DNA of 64,000 nucleotides from Streptomyces pinistramenti (GCF_020564935.1 NZ_JAJCXB010000006.1:1-64000); one strand, 5' to 3'; shown: positions 34,465 through 43,572, numbered from the stretch's first letter. Translations and numbers: made by a program. The notes: generated from the sequence alone by a model not told the origin.

Positions 34465-35136
34465 ATGATTCAGGTGCGCAGAGGCGAGGAACGCTACCGT
34501 GGCGGCGATCCGGATGCCGGGATCGAGACGCTGCACGCCTTCTCGTTCGGAACCCACTTCGACCCCGAAAACCTCCGCTTCGGCGCGCTGATCGCGTGCA
34601 ACGAGGAGCGGCTGGCCCCGGGCGCGGGCTTCGACGAACACCCGCACCGCGAGACGGAGATCGTCACCTGGGTCGTCGAGGGCGAGCTGACCCACCGTGA
34701 CTCCGCAGGACACGCGACGACCGTACGGCCAGGCGACCTCCAGCGGCTCAGCGCGGCCGGCGGCGTACGGCACGTGGAGCGCAACGACGCCGGCCGGCCC
34801 CTGCGGTTCGTGCAGATGTGGCTGGCGCCCGTCGAGTTCGGCGGGGAGCCGGAGTACGAAGTGGTGCGCGGGATCGCCGACGGGACGCCGTACGCGCTGC
34901 CGCGGGCCGGCGCGATGCTGCACGTGCGGCGGCTCGCGGCCGGTGAGCGCACCGCGGTGCCGGACGGGGCGCGGGTGCAGGTACAGGTGGTGCGCGGCGC
35001 GTTGGTGCTGGGCGAGGAGCGGCTGGCGGCCGGGGACGAGGCGCGGATCACCGACGCCGACGGCCTCCACCTCGCGGCCCCGGAGGCCGCCGAGTGCCTC
35101 ATCTGGGAGATGGGGCCGGAGGCTTCGTACGTCTGA
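34465..35136 (+). CDS. Pirin-family bicupin
   Basis: 223 residues with two cupin halves. The N-terminal half holds metal ligands in FDEHPHRETEIVTWVVEG (His-x-His...Glu) and HRDSAGH...GDLQRLSAAGGVRH; the second half (about 130-215) is the shorter cupin. Pirin/YhhW-like members include quercetinases and metal-dependent redox sensors. The ATG follows TACGGT by six bases, consistent with a leaderless mRNA. It is divergent from fasR and convergent with the serine hydrolase. Confidence 0.86.
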   Translation: MIQVRRGEERYRGGDPDAGIETLHAFSFGTHFDPENLRFGALIACNEERLAPGAGFDEHPHRETEIVTWVVEGELTHRDSAGHATTVRPGDLQRLSAAGGVRHVERNDAGRPLRFVQMWLAPVEFGGEPEYEVVRGIADGTPYALPRAGAMLHVRRLAAGERTAVPDGARVQVQVVRGALVLGEERLAAGDEARITDADGLHLAAPEAAECLIWEMGPEASYV

Positions 35137-35190
35137 GGGCCGTCCGGTCCTTCCCTTCCTGCCCGTATGCGCCGGGCCGTTGGGCCCGTC

Positions 35191-36021
35191 CTACGCCCGG
35201 CGCAGTTCGGCGAGCACCGCGTCGGTCAGCGGCGGCCAGGCGGCGACCGCCCAGGGGCCGAACGCCCGGTCGGTCAGCGCGATGCACGCGGCGCCGGCGC
35301 CGTCGGCTGCCTCCGGGTCCACCCACAGGAACGTGCCGGACTGGCCGAAGTGCCCGAAGGTGCGCGGGGACGACGAACTGCCCGTCCAGTGCGGCGACTT
35401 GCCGTCACGGATCTCGAAGCCCAGGCCCCAGTCGTTGGGCTTTTGGTGGCCGTAGCCGGGCAGGACGCCCGTGACGCCGGGGAAGACCACCGCCGTCGCC
35501 TCGGCCAGGGTCTGCGCGGCCAGCAGCCGCGGCGCCTGGAGTTCGGCAGCGAAGGAGGCCAGGTCGGCGACGGTGGAGATGCCGTCCTTGGCGGGCGAAC
35601 CGGCCAGCTCCGTCGCCGTCATCCCCAGCGGCTCCAGCACCGCCTCGTGCAGATACTGCGGGAAGGGGATGCCGGTGGCCTCGGCGATGTGGGCGCCCAG
35701 TGCCTCGAAGCCGGCGTTGGAGTAGATCCGGCGGGTGCCCGGCGCGGCCATCGCGCGCGGCTCGTCGAAGGCGAGGCCCGAGGTGTGCGCGAGGAGATGA
35801 CGGACCGTGGCGCCTTCGGGACCGGCCGCATCGTCCAGCTCGACCGCGCCCTCCTCGACCGCCAGCAGCGCGGCGTACGCGGCCAGCGGCTTGGTGACGG
35901 AGGCGAGCGGGAAGCGGCGGTCCAAGGGGCCGTACGATCCGGCCACGCCGCCGTCGGCTCGTACGACGGCGGCCGCAGCGTGGGGCACCGGCCAGGTCTC
36001 GATCATCCGCAGGCTCTGCAT
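35191..36021 (-). CDS. Serine hydrolase of the beta-lactamase class C / S12 family
   Basis: 276 residues, no signal peptide, so cytoplasmic. The nucleophile motif is SVTK (about 41-44), the second motif YSN is in RRIYSNAGFEA, and HFGQSG is the HxG counterpart of KTG. It is short for the family (usually 350-400), and probably an esterase or amidase rather than a resistance enzyme. TAGGCT is six bases before the ATG at 36021 (leaderless pattern). The promoter region is shared with the divergent merR-AKR unit. Confidence 0.85.
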   Translation of the reverse strand: MQSLRMIETWPVPHAAAAVVRADGGVAGSYGPLDRRFPLASVTKPLAAYAALLAVEEGAVELDDAAGPEGATVRHLLAHTSGLAFDEPRAMAAPGTRRIYSNAGFEALGAHIAEATGIPFPQYLHEAVLEPLGMTATELAGSPAKDGISTVADLASFAAELQAPRLLAAQTLAEATAVVFPGVTGVLPGYGHQKPNDWGLGFEIRDGKSPHWTGSSSSPRTFGHFGQSGTFLWVDPEAADGAGAACIALTDRAFGPWAVAAWPPLTDAVLAELRRA

Positions 36022-36027
36022 GGGTCG

Positions 36028-36033
36028 AGCCTA
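36028..36033 (-). promoter_or_regulatory. Probable -10 box of leaderless serine hydrolase transcript
   Basis: TAGGCT on the minus strand, exactly six bases from the ATG. Confidence 0.4.
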
Positions 36034-36117
36034 ACGCCGGGCTTCCAGGGCGCTGCCGCGGAGTCCGGTCCGGCGTGCGGACCTGCCCCGGGCCCCAAAT
36101 CCCGGTCAAGTCCGGCC

Positions 36118-36148
36118 TTGCTTGGAGTGCACTCGAAGCCTCTAGCGT
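36118..36148 (+). promoter_or_regulatory. MerR-type promoter of merR-AKR
   Basis: TTGCTT (36118-36123), a 19-base spacer, then TAGCGT (36143-36148). The over-long 19-base spacer is the hallmark of MerR-activated promoters. It carries the near-palindrome CTTGGAGTGCACTCGAAG (36121-36138; eight of nine pairs match). The core recurs before the dehydrogenase gene at 28473. Confidence 0.72.
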
Positions 36149-36194
36149 TGACCACGTCGAGAGGGATCGACCGCCGACACAGGGGAGACGCGGC

Positions 36195-36683
36195 ATGACG
36201 GTGACGCAGAGCGAGCCGGTGACCGGCCAGGGGGATGCGGCCGGTGGCCTGCGGGGGAACGGACGCGGTTGTGTGACGGCCGGGCCGCATCCCCTGCCGG
36301 CCGGCAGGGACCAGTACACGATCAGCGAGGTGTCCGGGATCACCGGGCTCAGCGCGCACACCCTGCGCTGGTACGAGCGGATCGGGCTGATGCCGCACGT
36401 CGACCGTACGCACACCGGGCAGCGCCGGTTCACCAACCGCGACCTGGACTGGCTGAGCCTGGTCGGCAAGCTGCGGCTGACCGGAATGCCGGTCGCCGAC
36501 ATGGTCCGCTACGCCGAGCTGGTCAGGGCGGGCGAGAGCACCTTCAGCGAACGCGAGCGGCTGCTGACCGCGCACCGCGAGGACGTGCGGCGGCGCATCG
36601 CGGAGCTTGAGGGCACGCTCACCGTGCTCGACTGCAAGATCGATATCTATGCCGATGCCCGTCGGGCGTCCGAAAGGTTCTGA
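36195..36683 (+). CDS. MerR-family transcriptional regulator
   Basis: 162 residues. About 37 extra residues precede the HTH YTISEVSGITGLSAHTLRWY, which is followed by ERIGLMPHVDRTHTGQRRF and a long dimerisation coiled coil. One C-terminal Cys (LDCKIDIY) and one N-terminal Cys (RGCVTAG) could sense electrophiles, as in AdhR-type MerR proteins that act on aldehydes. ATG 36195 has GGGGAG upstream. It ends 5 bases before the aldo-keto reductase and is probably its activator, and autoregulatory. Confidence 0.88.
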   Translation: MTVTQSEPVTGQGDAAGGLRGNGRGCVTAGPHPLPAGRDQYTISEVSGITGLSAHTLRWYERIGLMPHVDRTHTGQRRFTNRDLDWLSLVGKLRLTGMPVADMVRYAELVRAGESTFSERERLLTAHREDVRRRIAELEGTLTVLDCKIDIYADARRASERF

Positions 36684-36688
36684 GGTTC

Positions 36689-37708
36689 ATGGGTAACGAA
36701 AAGATCGAGACGGTCGAACTGGGCACCGGCGGCCCGCGGGTCGGCGTGCAGGGCCTGGGCTGCATGGGCATGAGCTTCGCCTACGGGCCCACCGACGACC
36801 CCGACGAGGCACGGGCGACGCTGGAGCGGGCCCTGGAACTGGGCGTGACGCTCTACGACACCGCCGACGCGTACGGCGACGGCGCCAACGAGGAGTTCAT
36901 CGCGCCGTTCGTCCGGGCACACCGCGACGAGGTCGTGCTGGCCACCAAGTTCGCGCTGTCCTTCGATCCGGCCGACCCGCAGCGGCGCATCATCCACAAC
37001 GACGCCCCCTACATCCGCCGGGCCGTCGAAGGCAGCCTGCGGCGGCTGGGCGTGGACGTCATCGACCTCTACTACATGCACCGGCGCGACGTGCGCGTCC
37101 CCATCGAGGAGACGGTCGGGGTGATGGCCGAACTCGTCGCCGAGGGGAAGGTCAAGCACCTCGGGCTCAGCGAGGTGACCGCCGGTGAACTGCGCGCGGC
37201 GCAGGCCGTGCACCCGATCGCGGCGCTGCAGTCGGAGTGGTCGCTGTTCAGCCGCGACGTCGAGGACGGTGTGGTGGCGGCCGCCGCCGAACTGGGTGTC
37301 GGCTTCGTCCCGTACTCCCCGCTCGGCCGCGGCTTCCTGGCCGGCTCGTTCGTCAGCGCCGACAAGGAGCTGGACAGCGGCGACTTCCGCCGGCAGCAGC
37401 CGAGGTTCACCGGCGACAACGCCGCGGCCAACGCCGCGCTGCTGGAGCCGGTCCGTGCCGTCGCCGCCGCGCACGGCGCGAGTGCCGGTCAGATCGCCCT
37501 GGCCTGGGTGCAGCAGCAGGCGGCCGTCCACGGTCTTGCCGTGGTGCCGATCCCGGGCACCCGCAAGCGCACCCGGGTCGAGGAGAACGCCGCCGCCACC
37601 CGCATCCGGCTGACCGACGAGGAGTTGGCGCGGCTGGCGCCGATCGCCGGGAAGGTCGCGGGGGCGCGGTACGCGGACATGTCCTTCACCTCCGCCGGGC
37701 GGGAGTAG
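36689..37708 (+). CDS. Aldo/keto reductase
   Basis: 339 residues, NADPH-dependent TIM barrel. The catalytic tetrad is visible: Asp and Tyr in LYDTADAYGDGANEEF (about 53-68), Lys in VVLATKFALSF and His in DLYYMHRRD. It belongs to the AKR13-like group (MGMSFAYGP opening; PIPGTRKRTRVEENA near 290). It reduces aldehydes or ketones. The tight link to MerR, with a 5-base gap, points to aldehyde-induced expression. Confidence 0.92.
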   Translation: MGNEKIETVELGTGGPRVGVQGLGCMGMSFAYGPTDDPDEARATLERALELGVTLYDTADAYGDGANEEFIAPFVRAHRDEVVLATKFALSFDPADPQRRIIHNDAPYIRRAVEGSLRRLGVDVIDLYYMHRRDVRVPIEETVGVMAELVAEGKVKHLGLSEVTAGELRAAQAVHPIAALQSEWSLFSRDVEDGVVAAAAELGVGFVPYSPLGRGFLAGSFVSADKELDSGDFRRQQPRFTGDNAAANAALLEPVRAVAAAHGASAGQIALAWVQQQAAVHGLAVVPIPGTRKRTRVEENAAATRIRLTDEELARLAPIAGKVAGARYADMSFTSAGRE

Positions 37709-37727
37709 CCGGCACCGGCACCCGGCG

Positions 37728-37762
37728 GCGCGCGGGCCGGGCTTCTTCCCGGCCCCGCGCCG
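37728..37762. terminator. Bidirectional terminator between AKR and acyltransferase genes
   Basis: Stem GGCGCG-C-GGGCCGGG / CCCGGCCC-CGCGCC (14 bp with one bulged C) and loop CTTCTT. Confidence 0.75.
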
Positions 37763-37775
37763 AGCGGCACCCGCC

Positions 37776-39002
37776 CTACGCCAGCCGCAGCGCGAAAACG
37801 GCGAACCCGGCGGCCAGCACCGCCGCCAGGGTGCGGCCGGTGCCGGCAACGCCGCTCCACGGCGCTTCGAAGCGGCGGGTGGCACGGCTGATGGCGACCA
37901 GGACGACGGCGAAGACCGGCAGCCAGGCCAGCCGGGCGAGCAGCCATCCCCACGAGTCGGGGGCGAGCGTCAGGCCGGGTATGCCGCCCAGATACGAGGC
38001 CGGTACGGCCAGGCCGAGCAGCGCAGTCTGGTGCCAGCACAGGATCGTCATGGCCGACAGGTTGATCATCACGACCGGCGCCCACAGTGCGGGCCGCCGC
38101 AGCAGCCGGGCGAGCCGGTCGCGCAGCAGGACCGCGGCACCGGACTGGGCCGCCGCCAGCGCCACCACGAGCAGCGACGGCGGATGGGAATTCGTCCGCG
38201 CCTGGCCGGGCACCCCGACCATGCTCGCCGGGTAGTCGAAGCCCAGCAGCAGCACGGCGAACAGGGCGGTGCCGCCGGCCAGCAGCGTCCACGCGGCGGC
38301 CCGCCCGAGTCTCTTCTCGCCCCAGCAGACGCCCAGTTGGTAGGCGAACAGCCAACCGGGCAGCAGGTTGAGCAGACTCAGCCAGGACGGCATCGCCGCG
38401 TCGAAGGGTCCGTAGCGCAGGAAGTCGACGACGGCGACGGAGAGCAGCAGCGGGGCGGCGGTCCAGGCGCCCCAACGGCGGGCCGCGCGCAGGCAGTACG
38501 GGGTGAGCGCGGTGACCACTGCGTAGACGCCGACGAACCACAGCGGCTGGATGACCAGCGTCGCCCCGGTGTGCAGGGTCGCCTCCGGCACCCCCAGGAG
38601 GGACAGCACCGTGATCAGTGCGGCACAGACGGCCGCGACGCCGAGTACCGGGCGGCCCAGCCGGGCCAGTCGGGTGCCGAGCCAGGCGCCGGGTGACGTC
38701 CCGTGTCCGGTGGCCCGGCGGAAGGAGAGCACCGACGCGTAGCCGCCGACGAGGAAGAAGATGCCGAGCATCTGGAGCACCCAACTCGCCGGTGCCAGGC
38801 CGCCGATGGCGGTCAGCGGGCTGGCGTTGTGCAGCGCGCCGTCCGCGTCGCGGGTGAAGCCGCCGAGCAGCCAGTGGCCGGTGGGCACGGAGAGCAGAGC
38901 CAGGGCGCGCAGCCCATCGATGGCGCGGTCGCGGTGTGCGGGGGTCCGCGCGTCGATGGTGCGGGCGGTGCGTCTGAGAGGGGCGAGCAGGGCGAGGGCC
39001 AT
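37776..39002 (-). CDS. Acyltransferase 3 family integral membrane protein
   Basis: 408 residues with about ten membrane helices. The family opening DRAIDGLRALALLSVPTGHW (about 24-43) contains the conserved Arg and a His near the active site; ILCWHQTALLG near residue 325 is a second family motif. Such proteins O-acetylate surface sugars, antibiotics or lipids. ATG 39002 has AAGGA upstream. The DUF1023 hydrolase gene ends 59 bases before it on the same strand. Confidence 0.85.
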   Translation of the reverse strand: MALALLAPLRRTARTIDARTPAHRDRAIDGLRALALLSVPTGHWLLGGFTRDADGALHNASPLTAIGGLAPASWVLQMLGIFFLVGGYASVLSFRRATGHGTSPGAWLGTRLARLGRPVLGVAAVCAALITVLSLLGVPEATLHTGATLVIQPLWFVGVYAVVTALTPYCLRAARRWGAWTAAPLLLSVAVVDFLRYGPFDAAMPSWLSLLNLLPGWLFAYQLGVCWGEKRLGRAAAWTLLAGGTALFAVLLLGFDYPASMVGVPGQARTNSHPPSLLVVALAAAQSGAAVLLRDRLARLLRRPALWAPVVMINLSAMTILCWHQTALLGLAVPASYLGGIPGLTLAPDSWGWLLARLAWLPVFAVVLVAISRATRRFEAPWSGVAGTGRTLAAVLAAGFAVFALRLA

Positions 39003-39061
39003 GAGAGGTCCTTGAGGTCGGAGGAGGCGCGGCGGGGCGGCGGGAGCGCGGGCGGCCGGGC

Positions 39062-40225
39062 TCAGGAGACGTCGGCGTAGCGGCCCAGCGCGATGGCGGC
39101 GAAGTGGTGCAGCGAGTCCGTACCGGGAGCCAGATAGCCGGTGTGCCCTTCGGCTCGTATGGCGGAGACCCGGCGGGCGCCGAAGGCGGGGTCGGTGGGG
39201 TCCTCCCCGTGCCCCAGGCCCAGCAGTTCGACGTTCGGGACGTTGCCGATCCAGTCGGTTGTGTCCCGGGCCGCCCACACCCGGGCGCCGGTGTGCAGCG
39301 CGGCGGCCGATGCGGTGCGCATCCCGGGGGAGCCGAAGACGACCAGGTCGCGCAGGGTGCGGCCGAGGTGCGGCGCGGCGAGGCCGCAGACCACCGAGCC
39401 GTAGCTGTGGCACAGCAGCGCGGGCGCGGGTATCCGGTCCGCGGCGAGCCCGGACAGGAAACGGGCCAGCCGGGGCGCGCCGGCCTCCGCGAGCCGCCCG
39501 GTGGCGGCGTCGGGCCCCAGGCCGACCGGTGTGGTGTAGCCGGCCCAGGCGATCACCGCGCTACGGGTGCCGGGGGCGTCGGCCACCATCCGCCCGCGCA
39601 GCGCCCGCGCCATCCCGGTCGGCGTGCCGTACGGGTCCTTCGCTCGGTCGAAGGTGGCCAGGTCGATGTCCGAACCGGGGACGACGACGGCGGTGCGCCG
39701 GGCCGCCGTCAGGTCACCGTGCACCTCGGCGATCTGGCCCCTGCCGCGCGGGTCGAAGGCGAGGATCTGCCGGCCGGGTGCGAGCAGACCGGCGCAGCGG
39801 GCGGCGGCCTTCCGCGCCGCCTGATGGTCCTGGAGAGTGCCGGCCGGGTCGCTCGCGCGGGCCAGTTGCCGGTCCCGTTCCGCCGCCAGCGCACGGGAGT
39901 TGGCCTCGTATCTGAGGGCGACGGGCGCGCCGTCGAGATTGCCGACGGTCAGCGGGTGCCGGGCGGCGAGTGCGTGACGCTGGGCGTCGGTCAGCGTGGC
40001 GAAGAAGCGGGCGACGCGGGCGGGCCGTGCGGTCGCGGGGTCCGGCAGCCGGACGCCGAGGGAGTGGTCGGCGCGCCAGGCGGCGGCGCCCGGCGCGGGT
40101 CCGGTGACCGCTGTCTGTGCGGAGCCGGCCGCCCAGCCGCCGGTGCCGGCGGCGATCGTCACCGCGCACACGGCGGCGATGAGCGTGCGCTTGCCGCGCC
40201 GGGTGGCGGCTCGCAGCAGGGACAT
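39062..40225 (-). CDS. Secreted/anchored DUF1023 alpha/beta hydrolase (copy 1)
   Basis: 387 residues. A signal or anchor helix at about 14-40 precedes an alpha/beta-hydrolase (DUF1023) domain. The nucleophile Ser is in ALLCHSYGSVVCG, the Asp is probably in RDTTDWIGNVP, and the C-terminal His in HTGYLAPGTDSLHHFA. Paralogue of 43573-44790; both keep VxVGNxDGAPVxLRY, CHSYGSVVCGLAA and LGHGxDPxDPxFG. The substrate is unknown; related proteins are lipases or esterases. The gene lies downstream of the two-component system on the same strand, so it may belong to its output. Confidence 0.85.
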   Translation of the reverse strand: MSLLRAATRRGKRTLIAAVCAVTIAAGTGGWAAGSAQTAVTGPAPGAAAWRADHSLGVRLPDPATARPARVARFFATLTDAQRHALAARHPLTVGNLDGAPVALRYEANSRALAAERDRQLARASDPAGTLQDHQAARKAAARCAGLLAPGRQILAFDPRGRGQIAEVHGDLTAARRTAVVVPGSDIDLATFDRAKDPYGTPTGMARALRGRMVADAPGTRSAVIAWAGYTTPVGLGPDAATGRLAEAGAPRLARFLSGLAADRIPAPALLCHSYGSVVCGLAAPHLGRTLRDLVVFGSPGMRTASAAALHTGARVWAARDTTDWIGNVPNVELLGLGHGEDPTDPAFGARRVSAIRAEGHTGYLAPGTDSLHHFAAIALGRYADVS

Positions 40226-40303
40226 GGACGTCTCCCTCTTCCGTTGGTGGCGGAGGGAAACGTAGAAAGACGACGGGTGATGCGGCGTCACACCGCGGGG
40301 CCA

Positions 40304-40324
40304 ACTCCGGGGTGATACCGGAGT
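40304..40324. promoter_or_regulatory. Inverted repeat upstream of DUF1023 hydrolase copy 1
   Basis: ACTCCGG, 7 bases containing TGATA, then CCGGAGT, 79-99 bases before the ATG at 40225. It resembles binding sites of NarL/LuxR-type response regulators, but this is a guess from position and symmetry. Confidence 0.35.
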
Positions 40325-40385
40325 AGGGGGTGCGCGCCCCGCTGGTCCTCAGGAGGGAGGACGGCAGGAGGAGGCCGCCCCGCGG

Positions 40386-41066
40386 TCAGCGCTCGCCGGG
40401 CGAGACCAGCCCCGACTCGTACGCGAAGATGACCGCCTGCGCCCGGTCCCGCAGCGCCAACTTGGCCAGGATGCGCCCGATATGGGTCTTCACCGTCTGC
40501 TCGGCGAGCACCAGCGCATCGGCGATCTCCTGGTTCGACAGGCCGCGGGCGATCAGCTCAAGTACCTCCGTCTCGCGCGGGGTGAGGCCGTTGAGCCGCA
40601 GCGCGCTGCTCTCCTTGCGGGGGGCCGGCCGCTGCCGGGCGAAGTCGGCGATCAGCCGACGGGTCACCGACGGCGCGAGCAGCGCCTCGCCGGCCGCGAC
40701 GATCCGGACCGCCGATATGAGGTCGGCCGGCGGCGCGTCCTTGAGCAGAAAGCCGGAAGCGCCCGCCCGCAGCGCCTCGTAGACGTAATCGTCGACGTCG
40801 AACGTGGTCAGCATCAGCACCTTCGGACGGTGGCTGACACCTTGTGGCGGATCCAGCAGCCGCCTGGCCGCCTCCAGGCCGTCCATCTCCGGCATCCGGA
40901 CGTCCATCAGCACCACGTCCGGATGCGTCCTGCGGCTCAGTTCGACACCCTGCGCGCCGTCCGGCGCGTCCCCCACCACGTCGATGTCGCTCTGCGCGGC
41001 GAGCAGGGCGGCGAACCCCGCCCGCACCATGGCCTGGTCATCGACGATGATCACTCGTGTGGTCAT
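40386..41066 (-). CDS. NarL/LuxR-type response regulator
   Basis: 226 residues. Receiver domain with Asp9-Asp10, phosphoacceptor Asp55 (VVLMDVRMPEMDG) and the conserved Lys in GFLLKDAPP. The C-terminal LuxR HTH is LTPRETEVLELIARGLSNQE...KTHIGRILAKL (about 158-200). Its ATG overlaps the histidine kinase stop (ATGA), so the two proteins are made together. Targets may include its own operon and the downstream hydrolase. Confidence 0.94.
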   Translation of the reverse strand: MTTRVIIVDDQAMVRAGFAALLAAQSDIDVVGDAPDGAQGVELSRRTHPDVVLMDVRMPEMDGLEAARRLLDPPQGVSHRPKVLMLTTFDVDDYVYEALRAGASGFLLKDAPPADLISAVRIVAAGEALLAPSVTRRLIADFARQRPAPRKESSALRLNGLTPRETEVLELIARGLSNQEIADALVLAEQTVKTHIGRILAKLALRDRAQAVIFAYESGLVSPGER

Positions 41067-42433
41067 GCGAAGTAGTAATCCTTCACGATCAACTGCGGCG
41101 GCATGATGGGGAGTTGGGCAATCACATGGAATCCGCCGCCGGGCAGCGGCCCGGTTCTGAGCGAACCGCCCAGCAGGCGCACCCGCTCCCGCATGCCGAC
41201 CAGGCCGTGCCCGGTGCCGGAGGTCTCCAACGGCTCGGACGGCGCGGGCGGCAGACTGTTGGCGACGTAAACGGTCAGCGTCGCGCCGCTGTCCGCCTGC
41301 ATCACCATCACCCGGGTCCGCGCGCCCGGAGCGTGTCGCACGACGTTCGCCAGCGCCTCCTGCACGATCCGGTACGCCGACAGATCCACTGCGGGCTCCA
41401 GCGCGACGGGCTCGTCCGGCAGCGTCAACTCGACCGGCACACCGGCCCGTACGGTGCCCTCGACCAGCTTGGGCAGCTCGTCGAGGCCCGGCTGCGGGGC
41501 CTTCTCGGGACCGCCGTCCCGCTCCGTGTCCGCGCTGCGCAGCTCCCCCAGAAGGCGGCGCATCTCGGCCAGCGATTCGCGCGCGGTCGCCGCGATGGTG
41601 GCGAACTCCTCCTGCGCCGCTTCGGGAATCCCGTCGATGCGGTACGGGGCGCTGTCGGCCTGGACCGTGATCACCGACATGTGGTGGGCGACGACGTCGT
41701 GCAGCTCCCGGGCGATGCGGGCGCGCTCCTCCAGCAGGGTGCGCTGGGCGCGCTCCGCCTCACTGATGGTCTCCTGCTCGATCAGCTTCCGCCGGGTGTC
41801 GCCGCGCTCCCGCAGCGTCGCGCCGACCAGCAGCACCACACCGCTCAGCACGAACATCAGCACCCAGCTGCCGTCACTGTTCCCCGGGGCGACCACTTCG
41901 AAGGCGATGCTGAGCGCCCCGGTCGTCAGCCAGACGGCGAACAGCGTGCGGCGGCGCTCGCGCAGCGACAGCGCCAGCATCAGCGCGAGATAACCGACGA
42001 TCACCGTGGCCGGCCACGGCCAGAGACGCTCGCAGGCCGTGGGCAGCGAGGCCAGCACCGCCGCGCACACGGCGTCGGCGGCGAAGATCACCCACCACGC
42101 CTGGAGCGGCCGGGTCACCGCCAGCAGCAGCGGGACGGTCTGCGCGATTGCCAGCCCGCCGGCCAGGCCGCCGTCCATGCCGTAGTCGTTGCTGAGTACG
42201 CGCACGGTCGTCGGCAGCAGCGAGACCGCGAAGACGAAGGCGACGACGTACGGCAGCCGGCGCAGCCAGACGCTGCGGACGTCGTCGAACAGCGGCGTAC
42301 CGGGGCCCGCCGGGGTGCCGAGGTTGTCGGCGAGGACGCGCATCGCCTGGCGTACGGCGCGCTCCGCCCGCGCCCGCGCGGACTCGCGGGGCGTGCCGCG
42401 GCCGGGCTCTGGTGTCTGGGGATCGTGGCTCAT
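41063..42433 (-). CDS. Sensor histidine kinase (HisKA_3 type)
   Basis: 456 residues. Five to six membrane helices (about 60-215) with short loops, so it probably senses the membrane itself. The phosphoacceptor His is in RARIARELHDVVAHHMSVI, and the ATP-binding domain has LANVVRHAPGA (N box) and GTGHGLVGMRERV (G boxes). ATG 42433 begins MSHDPQTPEPG; the leader upstream carries an 8-bp inverted repeat. It is the partner of the response regulator encoded next. Confidence 0.92.
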   Translation of the reverse strand: MSHDPQTPEPGRGTPRESARARAERAVRQAMRVLADNLGTPAGPGTPLFDDVRSVWLRRLPYVVAFVFAVSLLPTTVRVLSNDYGMDGGLAGGLAIAQTVPLLLAVTRPLQAWWVIFAADAVCAAVLASLPTACERLWPWPATVIVGYLALMLALSLRERRRTLFAVWLTTGALSIAFEVVAPGNSDGSWVLMFVLSGVVLLVGATLRERGDTRRKLIEQETISEAERAQRTLLEERARIARELHDVVAHHMSVITVQADSAPYRIDGIPEAAQEEFATIAATARESLAEMRRLLGELRSADTERDGGPEKAPQPGLDELPKLVEGTVRAGVPVELTLPDEPVALEPAVDLSAYRIVQEALANVVRHAPGARTRVMVMQADSGATLTVYVANSLPPAPSEPLETSGTGHGLVGMRERVRLLGGSLRTGPLPGGGFHVIAQLPIMPPQLIVKDYYFA

Positions 42434-42470
42434 CGCCTGGTCAATGTAAGCGGACCGCGGCCACCGGGGC

Positions 42471-42513
42471 GTCATACCGAGGGCTGGGGCAGCACCCCGT
42501 ACCACGGTATGAC
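42471..42513. promoter_or_regulatory. Perfect 8-bp inverted repeat upstream of the histidine kinase gene
   Basis: GTCATACC (42471-42478) and GGTATGAC (42506-42513), 27 bases apart, 38-80 bases before the kinase ATG. A candidate autoregulatory site of the response regulator; unproven. Confidence 0.45.
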
Positions 42514-42546
42514 CCGGGGCCTGCCGTGCGGGACGTCACGCCCGGC

Positions 42547-43425
42547 CTACAGCTCGGCCAGCAGCTCGGCCTTCTTCGCGCTGAACTCGCCATCGGTCAC
42601 CAGACCGGCCGTGTGCAGCTCCCCGAGCTGCCGTATCCGGTCGGCGATGTCGGCCGGATCCCGCCGGGTGTCGCCGGCCCTGCACGCCGGTTCGCGGGCG
42701 GGGGTGTCCTGCCCGGAATCCGCGGCGCGCACCGCCTGGAGCACCGCGGCGGCGAACGGCAGTGACTCGTGGACCGGGCCGTAGCCGAGCCCGAAGACCA
42801 CCGCCGCCGGATCCTGGTCCGCCTCGCCGGGACGCGCCTCGCGCGCCCCGCGCTCCAGCAGCCGCAGATGGCCGGTGACGACTTCCGGCGAGCGCCACTC
42901 CACGCCGGCCAGCTCGCCGACGGCGAAGGTCTGGTCGCCGCGCTTCCACTTCGCGGACGAGGCGCCCGTCCAGAACCAGCGGAACGCGACCGTGCTGCCG
43001 TCGAAGGACGCCTTGCCGTCGTACGCCTTGAAGGTCAGCGGCGGATCCGGCGCCGCGACCAGATGGCGGTCGGCCGGCTCCGCGGCGTCCGGGACCAGCG
43101 CGGCGCGCAGCGCGTCGGCGAAGTCCCCGGCCGACGCCTCGCGTTCGGCGGGCAGCACCAGGCGGTACGGATCGGAGTCCTCCTTGAGCTGTCCGGCCGC
43201 CGCCTCCATCAGAGGATCGGCGCCGGGACGCGGCACGGCATGCAGGACCACCGTGCCGCGCCTGCCCTCGGACAGCTCGACAGATCTCAGCGCCTCGTAC
43301 GGAATGCGTCGCTCGCCGAGCGCCTGGAACAGCTTCGGCCTGCGGATCCCCCGTTCGAAGCGGATGAGCACGGAGTCCGTTTCGAACTCCCAGACGGCGT
43401 GAAAACCGGCCAGCACATCACCCAT
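42547..43425 (-). CDS. DUF4429 protein with C-terminal SHOCT motif
   Basis: 292 residues. Two DUF4429 repeats (about 1-95 and 120-235; the first begins MGDVLAGFHAVWEFETDSVL, the second FDGSTVAFRWFWTG). A SHOCT-like helix pair ends the protein (IADRIRQLGELHTAGLVTDG, then EFSAKKAELLAEL). SHOCT motifs are short oligomerisation segments. ATG 43425 is chosen because TACGAT lies seven bases upstream (leaderless pattern); an ATG three codons earlier is possible. Function unknown. Confidence 0.83.
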   Translation of the reverse strand: MGDVLAGFHAVWEFETDSVLIRFERGIRRPKLFQALGERRIPYEALRSVELSEGRRGTVVLHAVPRPGADPLMEAAAGQLKEDSDPYRLVLPAEREASAGDFADALRAALVPDAAEPADRHLVAAPDPPLTFKAYDGKASFDGSTVAFRWFWTGASSAKWKRGDQTFAVGELAGVEWRSPEVVTGHLRLLERGAREARPGEADQDPAAVVFGLGYGPVHESLPFAAAVLQAVRAADSGQDTPAREPACRAGDTRRDPADIADRIRQLGELHTAGLVTDGEFSAKKAELLAEL

Positions 43426-43572
43426 GCGGCTCATCGTAAGCGGCGGTTGCCCGCCCGTCCCCCTTCCGTGCACCGTGTGCCGTGTGCGGTCGGCGGCTCC
43501 CGGCCACCGGCTCGCGTCCCGTGGCGCGGGGCGCGCGGGACGCCGGGGCGCGCCGCCCACCCGGCAGCTGCA

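Noticed and set aside
43426..43572. Extending the DUF4429 protein upstream of 43425
   Set aside because: The upstream codons are Arg/Pro-rich without a ribosome site, and TACGAT seven bases before ATG 43425 fits a leaderless start.
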